A DNA stretch of 9,158 nt from assembly GCA_023396415.1 (NCBI GenBank), contig JAEWWJ010000029.1, positions 1 to 9,158 of the forward strand. The letters run 5' to 3'. Shown piece by piece: positions 1-7,497 of the stretch. How positions within the stretch are numbered: position 1 is the first letter of the stretch; every line of letters starts with the position of its first letter. A program made the translations under genes and the position numbers. The notes under the pieces were generated by a model. The model did not search any database. It was not told the origin of the DNA and saw only the letters and a program-made list of their open reading frames with translations. The DNA is from Bacteroidota bacterium. Lineage in GTDB: Bacteria > Bacteroidota > Bacteroidia > Bacteroidales > F082.

Positions 1-168
1 AACGTTGCCAACAATAACTTCATCCATCTTTTCCGGGTCAAGGTGGGTGGATTGAAGAATGTCTTTAATGACTACAGCGGCCATATCGGCGGCAGAAAGA
101 TTTGATAAACTACCGCCGAATTTTCCAACGGCGGTGCGTTTTGCTGCTACAATAAATATTTTACCCAT
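1..168 (-). CDS. Acetyl-CoA acetyltransferase (thiolase), N-terminal part only
   Basis: This is a partial gene. The start codon is the minus-strand ATG at 168-166, and the frame stays open for 56 codons to the window edge, so the rest of the protein (thiolases are usually about 390 residues) lies outside. The translation begins MGKIFIVAAKRTAVGKFGG and ends DEVIVGNV. This is the typical thiolase N-terminus: an 'R-T-x-x-G-x-F-G-G' stretch, then a 'DEVIxGNV' strand. The active-site Cys, His and second Cys are not in view. The family condenses two acetyl-CoA to acetoacetyl-CoA or runs the reverse thiolysis. As last visible gene of the lysine operon, 36 bp after kamE, it could turn acetoacetyl-CoA (formed from the Kce product acetoacetate by a CoA transferase) into acetyl-CoA. 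It could also feed butyrate formation. The leader is A-rich without a clear Shine-Dalgarno. The family call is firm; the exact substrate is inference. Confidence 0.88.
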   Translation of the reverse strand, partial: MGKIFIVAAKRTAVGKFGGSLSNLSAADMAAVVIKDILQSTHLDPEKMDEVIVGNV

Positions 169-204
169 AGTTTGATTTTTTATGTGTTGGTAATTGATGA
201 TATT

Positions 205-993
205 TTATCCGTTGATTCTCTTGTCCATTTCTTGAGCGATATAAGAAGCCACGTCGTCGGCATAGGAGTTCATGCTGAAACCGGCATCGTAACCCAATTC
301 TTTGGCCAGCTCGTGCGATAGACGCGGACCACCACAGATCAATAACACCTTGTGTCTTAACCCTTCAGCCTCGAGCATCTCCACCAACTCAATAAGGTTT
401 TTGATGTGGACATCTTTTTGAGTTACTGTTTGCGAAACCAGCAGCACATCAGCTTTCAGCTCGATGGCTTTGGCAACAAAATCCTCATTCAGCACCTGAC
501 TTCCCATATTGAGCGTATCGAACATTTCATAGCGCTCGAGGCCGTAATGTCCTGCATAGCCTTTCATGTTCATTATGGCATCAATGCCAACAGTGTGGGC
601 ATCGGTTCCGGTGCTGGCGCCGATCACAACAATTTGACGACCGATATTTTCTTTGATAAAAGTATCGGTAGCTTCCATTGACATGACCGTTGACTCCACT
701 TTTGGTACCGAGATATGGGTATAATCCACCGTATGGGTACAATTCCCGTAGCAGTTAAAGAAGGTGAAACCAGGGGTAAGCTCCTTGTAATAAACCACTT
801 GAGGGTTGATAAAACCCATTTTTTTCATTAGCAACTTGGCTGCTTCAATGGCCTCATCGTTGCAGGCCAGCGGCAGCGTAAAGCTGAGCTGTGTTTTACC
901 ATCGTTCATGGTATCGCCATAAGGCTTAATCTTGGTTAGATCCAACGTCTGATCCAACTCATTTTTCTCCATTGAATAATTTCCGCCGCTCAT
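205..993 (-). CDS. kamE: Lysine 5,6-aminomutase, beta (B12-binding) subunit
   Basis: This is the cobalamin-binding subunit of the adenosylcobalamin- and PLP-dependent mutase that moves the terminal amino group of beta-lysine (or D-lysine) from C6 to C5. The 262 residues show the Rossmann-like B12 domain with the base-off/His-on motif D131-A-H133-T-V-G136, a middle strand VLLVSQTV near 183-190, and the C-terminal 'CGGP' turn at 220-223. H133 is the expected lower cobalt ligand. K144 (in MNMKG) matches the lysine that forms the internal PLP aldimine in the Clostridium sticklandii enzyme, at the same number. The start at 993 overlaps the kamD stop in an ATGA (4-bp overlap). An AAAGGAG ribosome site sits 10 nt upstream, which favours this start over the Met at codon 8. 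It forms a complex with KamD. The gene is complete with no damage seen. Confidence 0.96.
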   Translation of the reverse strand: MSGGNYSMEKNELDQTLDLTKIKPYGDTMNDGKTQLSFTLPLACNDEAIEAAKLLMKKMGFINPQVVYYKELTPGFTFFNCYGNCTHTVDYTHISVPKVESTVMSMEATDTFIKENIGRQIVVIGASTGTDAHTVGIDAIMNMKGYAGHYGLERYEMFDTLNMGSQVLNEDFVAKAIELKADVLLVSQTVTQKDVHIKNLIELVEMLEAEGLRHKVLLICGGPRLSHELAKELGYDAGFSMNSYADDVASYIAQEMDKRING

Positions 994-2552
994 AATTTAG
1001 TTTCTCCTTTCATAATTCCGATAAATGGATTGCTGTATTCTTTGGTTTTTCGAACGACACCTGTTAGTCCTTTGCCACCAGTTTTAGAACGTTTTACATC
1101 ACCAAAAATACCTTTTTCCAAAGCAGAAAAAAGTCCTTCATTTTCAATGCGTTCCAACAATTCGATAGCTTCTTGAAGCACCATTTGGGCCCTTCTGCGG
1201 ATGATGCCATCTTGTTTAAATTCCACTTCATCGCCGATATTTTTCAGGTTATTGAAGATATAACGGGCATTTTCAATTGCAATAAACCTATCGCTCATAA
1301 ATGGCGTATGCACAGCTTCGGTCATCATGCCCAACAGCTGAATGCCTTGCCCGGTCCAAATGGAAATTTCATTAAAAAGCGCATTTTGAATTTGGCCTTT
1401 AAAAATGTTTCCGGTCATGAATTTTGTTGGTGGCATATATTTCAAAGGTGCCTTGGGGAATATTTCGCGGGTCATTTGAGCTTGCGCCAGCTCATAAAGA
1501 AAGCCATTCTCCATCTCGGGATTCATCTCAAAAGCATGACCCAACCCCATCTGTTCCTCAGGTAAACCTGCCATCAAAGCCAATTGTTCATTGATGAGGT
1601 CGCTTGCCAGAACAGTTCGTGCCTCTTCAAAAGCATCGGCAGTGGTGAGATAGTTGTCCTCACCGGTGTTGATGATCACACCTGCGAAAGCATTGATGAC
1701 GCGTGAAAAATACTGATCTACCAAGGTGCGCTGCATATTGATGTCGCGAAATAAGATGCCGTAAAGGGCATCGTTCAACATCACATCCAAGCCTTCGAGG
1801 GCGCCCATTGCTGCGATCTCCGGCATACAAAGACCTGAACAGTAATTACATAACCTAATATACCGCCCCACTTCCTCACCCACCTCGTTCAAGGCAGTGC
1901 GCATGATTTTAAAGTTTTCCTGGGTTGCAAAAGTGCCTCCAAAACCCTCGGTAGTTGCACCATAAGGCACATAATCGAGCAAACTCTGTCCGGTGGTCCG
2001 AATCACCGCGATGATGTCGGCACCCTGCCGTGCAGCAGCCTGCGCCTGAACAACATCCTCATAAATATTTCCGGTTGCTACGATCACATAGATATAAGGT
2101 TTGCTGCCTTCGCCTAAAGTGGCGATGTAATTTTCGCGACGGCGTCGGTTGGCCACAATCCGCTCAACGGCTTGATTTATATAGGGTTGCAATGCTGCTT
2201 GCCGATCAAATTGGTCATACACATGAAGCTGGGTAATATTCAGCTTTTGGCTTGAAATCTGCTCTGCAATTTCCTGAGGCGACAATCCCGTTTCAACGAT
2301 GGCATTTCCGATATGAAACATCACCCCCTGCCCTAAAAGTCCGGCATCTTTCAGGTTGTCAACCACAATGTTTGGCAACGGCACCTCATTACCATCAATG
2401 CCATCAATACCCAGAAGACGACAGAGGGTACGCTCAACCGTAACTGTGGTATAGTCTTCCACAAAATTTTGAACTTCAGTAGCAATGTTTTGAGCAGTTT
2501 GTTTGGCTCCTTTCACCTTGTCAAAATCAAGTCCAAGTTTACTCGTTTGCAT
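990..2552 (-). CDS. kamD: Lysine 5,6-aminomutase, alpha (TIM-barrel) subunit
   Basis: This is the large catalytic subunit of lysine 5,6-aminomutase. Its TIM barrel holds PLP and substrate against the cobalamin bound by KamE. At 520 residues it has the usual family length. Recognisable parts are RTTGQSLLDYVPYG near 185-198 followed by TEGFGGTF, the Cys-rich segment LCNYCSGLCMPE near 234-245, and LNDALYG with Tyr264, close to the tyrosine (263 in the C. sticklandii enzyme) that stacks on PLP. The cofactor lysine is supplied by KamE, so its absence here is normal. The start is 18 nt after the kamC stop, with an A-rich leader and no Shine-Dalgarno. The stop overlaps the kamE start, suggesting coupled translation of the two subunits. 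The identification rests on these motifs and on the gene order; residue-level PLP contacts are inferred from family knowledge. Confidence 0.95.
   Translation of the reverse strand: MQTSKLGLDFDKVKGAKQTAQNIATEVQNFVEDYTTVTVERTLCRLLGIDGIDGNEVPLPNIVVDNLKDAGLLGQGVMFHIGNAIVETGLSPQEIAEQISSQKLNITQLHVYDQFDRQAALQPYINQAVERIVANRRRRENYIATLGEGSKPYIYVIVATGNIYEDVVQAQAAARQGADIIAVIRTTGQSLLDYVPYGATTEGFGGTFATQENFKIMRTALNEVGEEVGRYIRLCNYCSGLCMPEIAAMGALEGLDVMLNDALYGILFRDINMQRTLVDQYFSRVINAFAGVIINTGEDNYLTTADAFEEARTVLASDLINEQLALMAGLPEEQMGLGHAFEMNPEMENGFLYELAQAQMTREIFPKAPLKYMPPTKFMTGNIFKGQIQNALFNEISIWTGQGIQLLGMMTEAVHTPFMSDRFIAIENARYIFNNLKNIGDEVEFKQDGIIRRRAQMVLQEAIELLERIENEGLFSALEKGIFGDVKRSKTGGKGLTGVVRKTKEYSNPFIGIMKGETKL
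1004..1010 (-). promoter_or_regulatory. Strong Shine-Dalgarno before kamE
   Basis: AAAGGAG on the minus strand lies 10 nt before the kamE ATG, inside the last codons of kamD. It is the only strong Shine-Dalgarno-like site I see before any gene of this operon; the others have A-rich leaders, as is usual in Bacteroidetes. It supports the start at 993 over the Met at codon 8, and may help reinitiation at the ATGA overlap so that the two mutase subunits are made in equal amounts. Confidence 0.65.
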
Positions 2553-2570
2553 GTATGTATTTTTAAAGTT

Positions 2571-3971
2571 TTACAATTTATTTTGATTCTTCAATAGAAA
2601 CTGCTGTGCTGTTTCTATGAGCAGAGGCTCAACACCCAGCATCTGTGCTATTTTAAGAGCCTCCATCGGCACCTCATCGCTTTGATCCTCAATGAGGGTA
2701 TAATCCATATAAGTGTTCAGTGTGGCTACCGTGAGAATTTCCATTCCCTGAGGCAGATTCAATCCTTTGACACGCAGTTTACGACATTGGGTTTGTAGCC
2801 CGCTGTAATGGGTAGTAATTAAGCTTCTAACATTTAGGTTATCAAGCCTTTGTATGAGTGCGTTCACCAAAGCGATGCCTTCTTGCGGATTGGTCGTTCG
2901 GGCAGGTTCATCAATAAGCAATAAGATGTTGTTGCTCACTTTTGCCCTTTCGATGAACCGTTGGATATTGATCATTTCGGCGGCAAACGACGACATTCCA
3001 CTTAATTCAGATTGTTCATCACCGATACCGAGCATAATCTCCTCCACGGGAACCATTTCCGCCCGGGCAGCGGCAACATAAAATCCATACTGAAAGAGGT
3101 ACTGATTTAAGGCAATGGTTTTAAGCAATACTGTTTTTCCGGCCATATTGGCTCCTGTGAGCAAACAGGGAGCGTTGGTAAGCTCCAAAGAAACAGGTTG
3201 ATAAACTCGACCTGAATCCTCCAAAAGTGTTTTCACTTCAGGATTAAAGAGACCTTGAAATACAGTTTTTTCATTGGAGATTTGAGGCCGCATTAGACCA
3301 AGTTGCTGAGCTAAAGCTGCACGCGCCAATAAAAAATCAAGGTGAGCCGCTGCTTGATACGCTTCGCTGATGACGTCAACATAAACCTCGAGTTGCTCAG
3401 AAAGATGCTGTCTGATTTGATCTTCGATGGCCATACATTGTAAATACAACTGATGCGCGCTGTCGTTTTGCAGATTTGATGCTTCTTTATGGCGTTGGCG
3501 CAGCATTTTCAAATCGGGATGGTAGGCCGAATAAATGAAAAAGTGAGCCATCCGATCACCCTCGGGATCAAGGAGTTCGATCACCTCAACAAGAGATGGG
3601 ATATTCATCAATTGGAAATCAATTTGCTGCAGTAACCCATTCATTTTGTGGGCCAAAAGCGCAAAACGTTTAAGCTCGAACAGTTCAATATCGTCTAAAG
3701 TATTCCGTCCTTTGAGGTTAAACAAAGTGCCTTGAATTTCATGAACTTGATGGAGATTTTGCCCTAATTCTTTAAATATCAAGCTAAATTCCTCATTTTT
3801 CAATCGAATCAACAGCTCAGCTTGCTGATGAAAGGCAGATTCCAATTCATCGGCCTTGGTCATGAAGGCTTGTGCCAACATGCGTCGTCTTCCCGGTGCC
3901 GACTGCAAAGGGAGTAGTTCGCAGAGGTACCGCAGTCCGTTGATGTGATGTATGGCGTTTCCTAATTTCAT
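2571..3971 (-). CDS. kamC: MutS-related ATPase, probable lysine 5,6-aminomutase reactivase ATPase
   Basis: This 466-residue protein has the ATPase domain of the MutS family at its C-terminal half, and a helical lever/clamp-like N-terminal half (about 30-230, rich in Leu, Gln and Glu). Visible motifs are the Walker A GANMAGKT (273-280), the MutS-type signature loop SELSGMSSFAAEM (321-333), the Walker B ILLLIDEPARTT (349-360) and the H-loop TTHY (386-389). It lacks the N-terminal mismatch-recognition domain with the Phe-x-Glu motif and is about half the length of true MutS, so a mismatch-repair role is not supported. It sits 3 nt after kamB and 18 nt before kamD. MutS-related proteins recur next to B12-dependent lysine and ornithine aminomutases and are annotated as reactivase ATPases. 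By inference KamC uses ATP to drive release of damaged cobalamin from KamDE. The ATPase fold is certain; the role is moderately sure. Confidence 0.78.
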   Translation of the reverse strand: MKLGNAIHHINGLRYLCELLPLQSAPGRRRMLAQAFMTKADELESAFHQQAELLIRLKNEEFSLIFKELGQNLHQVHEIQGTLFNLKGRNTLDDIELFELKRFALLAHKMNGLLQQIDFQLMNIPSLVEVIELLDPEGDRMAHFFIYSAYHPDLKMLRQRHKEASNLQNDSAHQLYLQCMAIEDQIRQHLSEQLEVYVDVISEAYQAAAHLDFLLARAALAQQLGLMRPQISNEKTVFQGLFNPEVKTLLEDSGRVYQPVSLELTNAPCLLTGANMAGKTVLLKTIALNQYLFQYGFYVAAARAEMVPVEEIMLGIGDEQSELSGMSSFAAEMINIQRFIERAKVSNNILLLIDEPARTTNPQEGIALVNALIQRLDNLNVRSLITTHYSGLQTQCRKLRVKGLNLPQGMEILTVATLNTYMDYTLIEDQSDEVPMEALKIAQMLGVEPLLIETAQQFLLKNQNKL

Positions 3972-3974
3972 GGC

Positions 3975-4982
3975 TTAAAGTTTACGAATATCATACACCG
4001 GCATCTGAAGTTTCGCCGAAAGTGCAGCGCAAACCTTTTCTGAGGGAAGCACATAACCTTGTGGCGACACAGGATTCAGACAGACTGTAATCAAATTGGT
4101 GCGCAAGAGCACAAAAATTTTTCCGCCTTTTTGCAAAAAAGCCGAAACGCTGTCGCGCTGGGCAAAGATGTGTGTAAAATCTTTTACAATCACCACCGTT
4201 TCATCAATCTTTTTTTGGAGGCGCAAAAAGTTAAGAACGTTCGCTGTGAGCACCCCACTCACATAAAAAACAGATCCAAAGTTAAACAGTTTTTCTTTGT
4301 ATGCTTCTAAAAGAAAGGCCGATTCAATTTCCAGATCACGCAAATGACCCTCAAGATCAATGGAAAAAATTCCCCGATCAATGGCAAGCATTTCTTCGGT
4401 CAATCCCGCTTCCCAAAGGGGTAAGCAAATTAAATCGTAGGTAAACGCGGTTGCCGCAATCAGATGAGGCACACTCACTGAAACGGCAGCTCCGGTAGTG
4501 AGCACCATGCTTTGCGTAACCGCCGGTGATCCAATGCTTTGTCGCGAAAGGGCGCCATCCACCAGGGTGGTTTCAACACCAAGAAGCTCCATTTCATTCA
4601 AAATCTTTTTGAGCCAAACGGTGTCGGGAGGCCCCGAAAGCATCACCTTCCCTTTGCTCATGGCTTTGGCAGTAATCAAGCGGCCCAATGATGTTCGGTT
4701 CTTGCTGATATTTAAGATGATAGCATCGAGTTTTTTGCGGCGGTAGTGGGTTTCGCTGGTGATAAAAATATTGTTTTCGCTCAGCTCGATTTCCGGTTTG
4801 TGGGTTTGTGTCACCAAATCGAGGCCTTCGCCGTCAATGCCTATCGAAGTGATTGCAATGCGATGATGACTTGGTTTCAGCCGTTGAATGATGTAATTCA
4901 AACACTCTGTTTTGCCCGTGTTTTTTTCCATTCCCACGATGGAAACACTTTTGTACTTCATTATTTCATTTACAAAGGGCAT
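3975..4982 (-). CDS. kamB: P-loop protein KamB, probable partner subunit of the lysine 5,6-aminomutase reactivase
   Basis: This is a 335-residue cytosolic protein with one P-loop near the N-terminus, GMEKNTGKTE (17-26). The G-x5-GKT spacing is like that of dethiobiotin-synthetase/CobQ-type NTPases rather than the classic G-x4-GKT. Further motifs are SIGIDGEGLD (47-56), a switch-like segment, and VDGALSRQ (141-148), which reads like the strand-loop seen in that NTPase superfamily. The second half (about 180-335) has no motif I recognise. The gene is 100 bp after kamA, across a large hairpin, and only 3 nt before kamC, so the two are probably translated together and act as a pair. The ATG at 4982 is used here; a second in-frame ATG at 4961 (codon 8) would leave the P-loop intact and is a fair alternative. 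Role as reactivase subunit is inferred from position beside kamCDE and from homologous clusters. Confidence 0.68.
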   Translation of the reverse strand: MPFVNEIMKYKSVSIVGMEKNTGKTECLNYIIQRLKPSHHRIAITSIGIDGEGLDLVTQTHKPEIELSENNIFITSETHYRRKKLDAIILNISKNRTSLGRLITAKAMSKGKVMLSGPPDTVWLKKILNEMELLGVETTLVDGALSRQSIGSPAVTQSMVLTTGAAVSVSVPHLIAATAFTYDLICLPLWEAGLTEEMLAIDRGIFSIDLEGHLRDLEIESAFLLEAYKEKLFNFGSVFYVSGVLTANVLNFLRLQKKIDETVVIVKDFTHIFAQRDSVSAFLQKGGKIFVLLRTNLITVCLNPVSPQGYVLPSEKVCAALSAKLQMPVYDIRKL

Positions 4983-5017
4983 GGAACAAGAGTAGATTAT
5001 AATACTTATCTATTACT

Positions 5018-5066
5018 AAATGAGGCTGTTAAAACGATGAAACAATCATTTTTAACAGCCTCATTT
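5018..5066. repeat. Perfect 17-bp inverted repeat (hairpin) between kamA and kamB
   Basis: Arms AAATGAGGCTGTTAAAA (5018-5034) and TTTTAACAGCCTCATTT (5050-5066) are perfectly complementary. Inside, ATGA (5037-5040) and TCAT (5046-5049) pair to extend the stem past a 2-nt bulge, leaving a 5-nt loop. It begins 15 nt after the kamA stop, in the only 99-bp gap of the cluster. In the operon's direction no U-tract follows (AGTAATAG comes next). On the plus strand a run of six T follows five bases after the arm. It could be a partial terminator, an RNA processing/stability hairpin, or a small mobile palindrome; the sequence alone does not decide. Confidence 0.85.
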
Positions 5067-5081
5067 GAACCTTTTTTGCTA

Positions 5082-6356
5082 TTATGGAAGCTTTACCAGC
5101 AGAGGCTGTAGAACCGGTTTTTTACGCAAGTTACGAGTTAATCCACTGGGTTCCAACGATAACTGCTTTCCAGCCAGCAAGGATGAAACCCCTCCTGAGG
5201 TAGCATCTTTACAGTCGGGACAATGGCACTCATTAACATAATCAGTTGGCTGTGTGTAAGTTGTGATGACTCCTTCGAAATTTCGCAGAGCTACCTTTTC
5301 AGGGCTTTGAGAGATAAGATAGGTCGGCATAACGGGAATTTTCCCTCCACCACCCGGAGCGTCCACCACAAAAGTAGGAACAGCGTAACCGGAGGTGTGT
5401 CCGCGAAGACCTTCGATAATTTCGATGCCTTTTGAGACTGGAGTACGGAAATGTTCGAGACCCATGGAGAGGTCGCATTGGTATATATAGTAAGGTCGCA
5501 CCCTAATTTTCACTAGGCCGTGTACCAAACGTTTCATCACATGCACGCAATCGTTCACGCCTCGTAGCAACACACTTTGGTTTCCTAAAGGAATACCTAC
5601 ATTGGCCATCTTGGTGCAGGCTTCTGTTGATTCAGGAGTGATTTCCACAGGATGATTAAAATGCGTATTCACCCAAATCGGGTGGTATTTTTTCAACATA
5701 TTGACCAAATCGTCGGTGATGCGTTGCGGACAAACCACGGGCACACGTGTACCTAGGCGGATGATTTCCACATGAGGGATTTCGCGTAGGCGCTGAATGA
5801 TAGACTCCAGCATTTTATCGCTTACCATTAAAGCATCGCCACCCGAGAGGAGGACATCGCGCACTTCGGGGGTTTTTGCGATATAATCAATGGCGGCCTG
5901 AATACGTTCCGAGGGTGAAGAGTGGTCGGTTTGCCCGGCAAAACGTCGGCGGGTGCAGTGTCGGCAATACATTGAGCACATATCCGTAATCAAAAACAGC
6001 ACCCGGTCGGGATAGCGGTGGGTCAATCCAGGGACGGGCGAATCTTCGTCTTCGTGCAAAGGATCGAGCAAATCGGAGGCGGTATAATGGGTTTCGCTGC
6101 CCGCGGGAACGGCTTGCTTGCGCACAGGATCGTTCGGATCGTTGGGGTCAATCAACGAAAGGTAGTATGGTGTGATGGCCATGCGAAAAGTCTGCAAAGC
6201 TTTTTTCACGCCCTCTTCTTCCGCTTCTGTCAACGGAATGTATTGCCGAAGCTGGTCAAAAGTTTCGATGCGGTTTTTTACTTGCCATTTCCAATCGTTC
6301 CACTGCTCGTCAGTGGCATTTGGAAAAAGCAATTTTCTTCTTTCGATTGTTGTCAT
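5082..6356 (-). CDS. kamA: L-lysine 2,3-aminomutase
   Basis: This radical SAM, PLP-dependent enzyme converts L-lysine to L-beta-lysine, the first step of the pathway. The 424 residues carry the [4Fe-4S] motif C127-S-M-Y-C131-R-H-C134. They also carry the PLP lysine K339 in APGGGGKIP, R136, and the two aspartates D295 (YQCDLS) and D332 (VVDAPG) that bind the substrate side-chain amine. All lie two residues after the equivalents in the Clostridium subterminale enzyme (K337, D293, D330). The intersubunit zinc cysteines also match: C270 plus C377, C379 and C382 in NECHCPDC. Both Asp residues argue for lysine rather than glutamate 2,3-aminomutase. The leader is A-rich with no Shine-Dalgarno. The gene is flanked on both sides by intercistronic hairpins, and is the most conserved protein here by eye. 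Confidence 0.97.
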   Translation of the reverse strand: MTTIERRKLLFPNATDEQWNDWKWQVKNRIETFDQLRQYIPLTEAEEEGVKKALQTFRMAITPYYLSLIDPNDPNDPVRKQAVPAGSETHYTASDLLDPLHEDEDSPVPGLTHRYPDRVLFLITDMCSMYCRHCTRRRFAGQTDHSSPSERIQAAIDYIAKTPEVRDVLLSGGDALMVSDKMLESIIQRLREIPHVEIIRLGTRVPVVCPQRITDDLVNMLKKYHPIWVNTHFNHPVEITPESTEACTKMANVGIPLGNQSVLLRGVNDCVHVMKRLVHGLVKIRVRPYYIYQCDLSMGLEHFRTPVSKGIEIIEGLRGHTSGYAVPTFVVDAPGGGGKIPVMPTYLISQSPEKVALRNFEGVITTYTQPTDYVNECHCPDCKDATSGGVSSLLAGKQLSLEPSGLTRNLRKKPVLQPLLVKLP

Positions 6357-6372
6357 TTTAGTTTTGCTTGAA

Positions 6373-6415
6373 GTGATTGAAGCCGTTCTTTTCTTTTAAA
6401 AACGACTTCAACCAC
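6373..6415 (-). repeat. Intercistronic RNA hairpin between kdd and kamA
   Basis: Read on the minus (transcribed) strand, 6415-6398 pairs with 6390-6373 in an unbroken 18-pair stem with a 7-nt loop (AAAAGAA). Core pairs are GTG/CAC, TTGAAG/CTTCAA and CGTT/AACG, joined by three G-U wobbles. On the plus strand those three positions are A-C mismatches, so the structure is favoured in the operon's own mRNA. The stem starts 16 nt after the kdd stop and ends 16 nt before the kamA start. No U-tract follows, so a simple intrinsic terminator is unlikely; mRNA processing or stability, or control of kamA translation, fit better. This is inferred from manual pairing without folding energies. Confidence 0.6.
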
Positions 6416-6431
6416 AGTGATTTAGAACGAC

Positions 6432-7472
6432 CTATGCATATAGTTCGGTGAATACTTTTCGTAGCTTTTCGCTTTCACGGAGCAGTTGGAGGGTAATCTC
6501 TGCGTGTCCTTTGGTGTAGCCATTGCCCACGATCATGGTCACATCGCTTCCAACACCTTCAGCACCTAAAGCGGCTTTGGTGAAGCTGGTTGCCATGGAG
6601 AAGAAGTACACGATTCCGGTGTCTTTGGTACACAAGATACTCGTCATTTCGGTGTCGTTGATGTTTACGTTGTTGATGGTGATATCGGCCATTTGTCCGT
6701 TGGTAAGGGCTTCAATTTTTTCAACAACAGGCACCGGATTAGTGGCGTTGGCAGAAAAAACGTGATCGCAGAACCCAAGTTCTTGAAGGCGTTTGGTGCT
6801 TTTTTCGCTATGGGTCAAACCGATCACCATTCCTGTTACGCCAGCGCGTTTTTTGGCTTCGTAGCAGCACAACATGCCCGATTTTCCTCCGGCACCGATA
6901 ATCAAAACAGTATCACCGGGTTTCACCAATTTAGCTGTTTGTGCAGGTGCACCGGCCACATCTAAGGCTGAAAGGGCTAACTTTTCGGGCATATCGGCAG
7001 GAATTTTGGCATAGATGCCACTCTCAAAGAGGATGGCTTTGCCGTCAATGTCAACCTGATCAACGTCTTTGCGGATGGCTTTGATTTTGTCAATACGCAA
7101 TGGAGTGAGAGATAATGAAACCAATGTTGCAATTTTATCGCCAACTTTGAGGTCAATTTTTCCTTCGAGGGCTGAACCGATTTTTTCAACTGTGCCCAAC
7201 AACATACCGCCCGATCCGGTAACCGGATTGCGATGTTTGCCTTGTTTGGCAACGATGTCGAACATTATTTCTTTGATCTTCTCATCATCGCCCCCTGCTT
7301 GTTCTTTGATTTGGGTAAAGCTGGCAGAGTCAACATTCAAGGTGATTACATCAATCAGGATTTCGTTGTCGTACAACTCATCCATATTGTTGTCAATTTT
7401 ATTTGCCGGTTGTGGCAACACGCCAAGTGGCTCGATAACGCGGTGAACGCCGTATTTATTTCCTTTTTTCAT
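6432..7472 (-). CDS. kdd: L-erythro-3,5-diaminohexanoate dehydrogenase
   Basis: This NAD(P)-dependent oxidoreductase deaminates L-erythro-3,5-diaminohexanoate to 5-amino-3-oxohexanoate, releasing ammonia and a reduced nicotinamide. I use the ATG at 7472 (346 residues, beginning MKKGNKYGVHRVIEPLG), because the open frame's further upstream start would be a TTG at 7484 with no supporting ribosome site. From this start the N-terminal part (about 1-160) is a GroES-like medium-chain dehydrogenase fold without the usual zinc-ligand set. The nucleotide-binding Rossmann segment is VLIIGAGGKSG at about 189-199. A central strand with GMVIGLTHSEKS follows. The opening residues, VHRVIEPLGVLPQPA, are characteristic of the Kdd family as known from Fusobacterium and Cloacamonas. 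It is 25 nt after kce and 75 nt before kamA, a gap holding a hairpin. Whether NAD or NADP is preferred cannot be read with certainty. Confidence 0.93.
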   Translation of the reverse strand: MKKGNKYGVHRVIEPLGVLPQPANKIDNNMDELYDNEILIDVITLNVDSASFTQIKEQAGGDDEKIKEIMFDIVAKQGKHRNPVTGSGGMLLGTVEKIGSALEGKIDLKVGDKIATLVSLSLTPLRIDKIKAIRKDVDQVDIDGKAILFESGIYAKIPADMPEKLALSALDVAGAPAQTAKLVKPGDTVLIIGAGGKSGMLCCYEAKKRAGVTGMVIGLTHSEKSTKRLQELGFCDHVFSANATNPVPVVEKIEALTNGQMADITINNVNINDTEMTSILCTKDTGIVYFFSMATSFTKAALGAEGVGSDVTMIVGNGYTKGHAEITLQLLRESEKLRKVFTELYA

Positions 7473-7497
7473 ATAGTGATTCAAATAGATATTATTT

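Noticed and set aside
2571..3971. DNA mismatch repair protein MutS
   Set aside because: Only the ATPase core and a helical arm are present; length is about half of MutS and the mismatch-recognition domain is missing. Context is metabolic.
4996..5001. TATAAT on the minus strand as an internal promoter for kamB
   Set aside because: Bacteroidetes promoters do not use this box, no partner -33 TTG is at the right distance, and the spacer is AT-rich.
4746..5111. Plus-strand open frame of 121 codons over the kamA-kamB junction
   Set aside because: It is antisense to kamB and runs through the hairpin; composition and position fit a chance frame opposite a real gene.
6977..7252. Second minus-strand open frame inside kdd
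   Set aside because: Out-of-frame shadow within an intact, well-recognised gene; the protein has no recognisable features.
7473..7484. TTG start for kdd adding four residues
   Set aside because: No ribosome site supports it, and the ATG at 7472 gives the N-terminus expected for the family.
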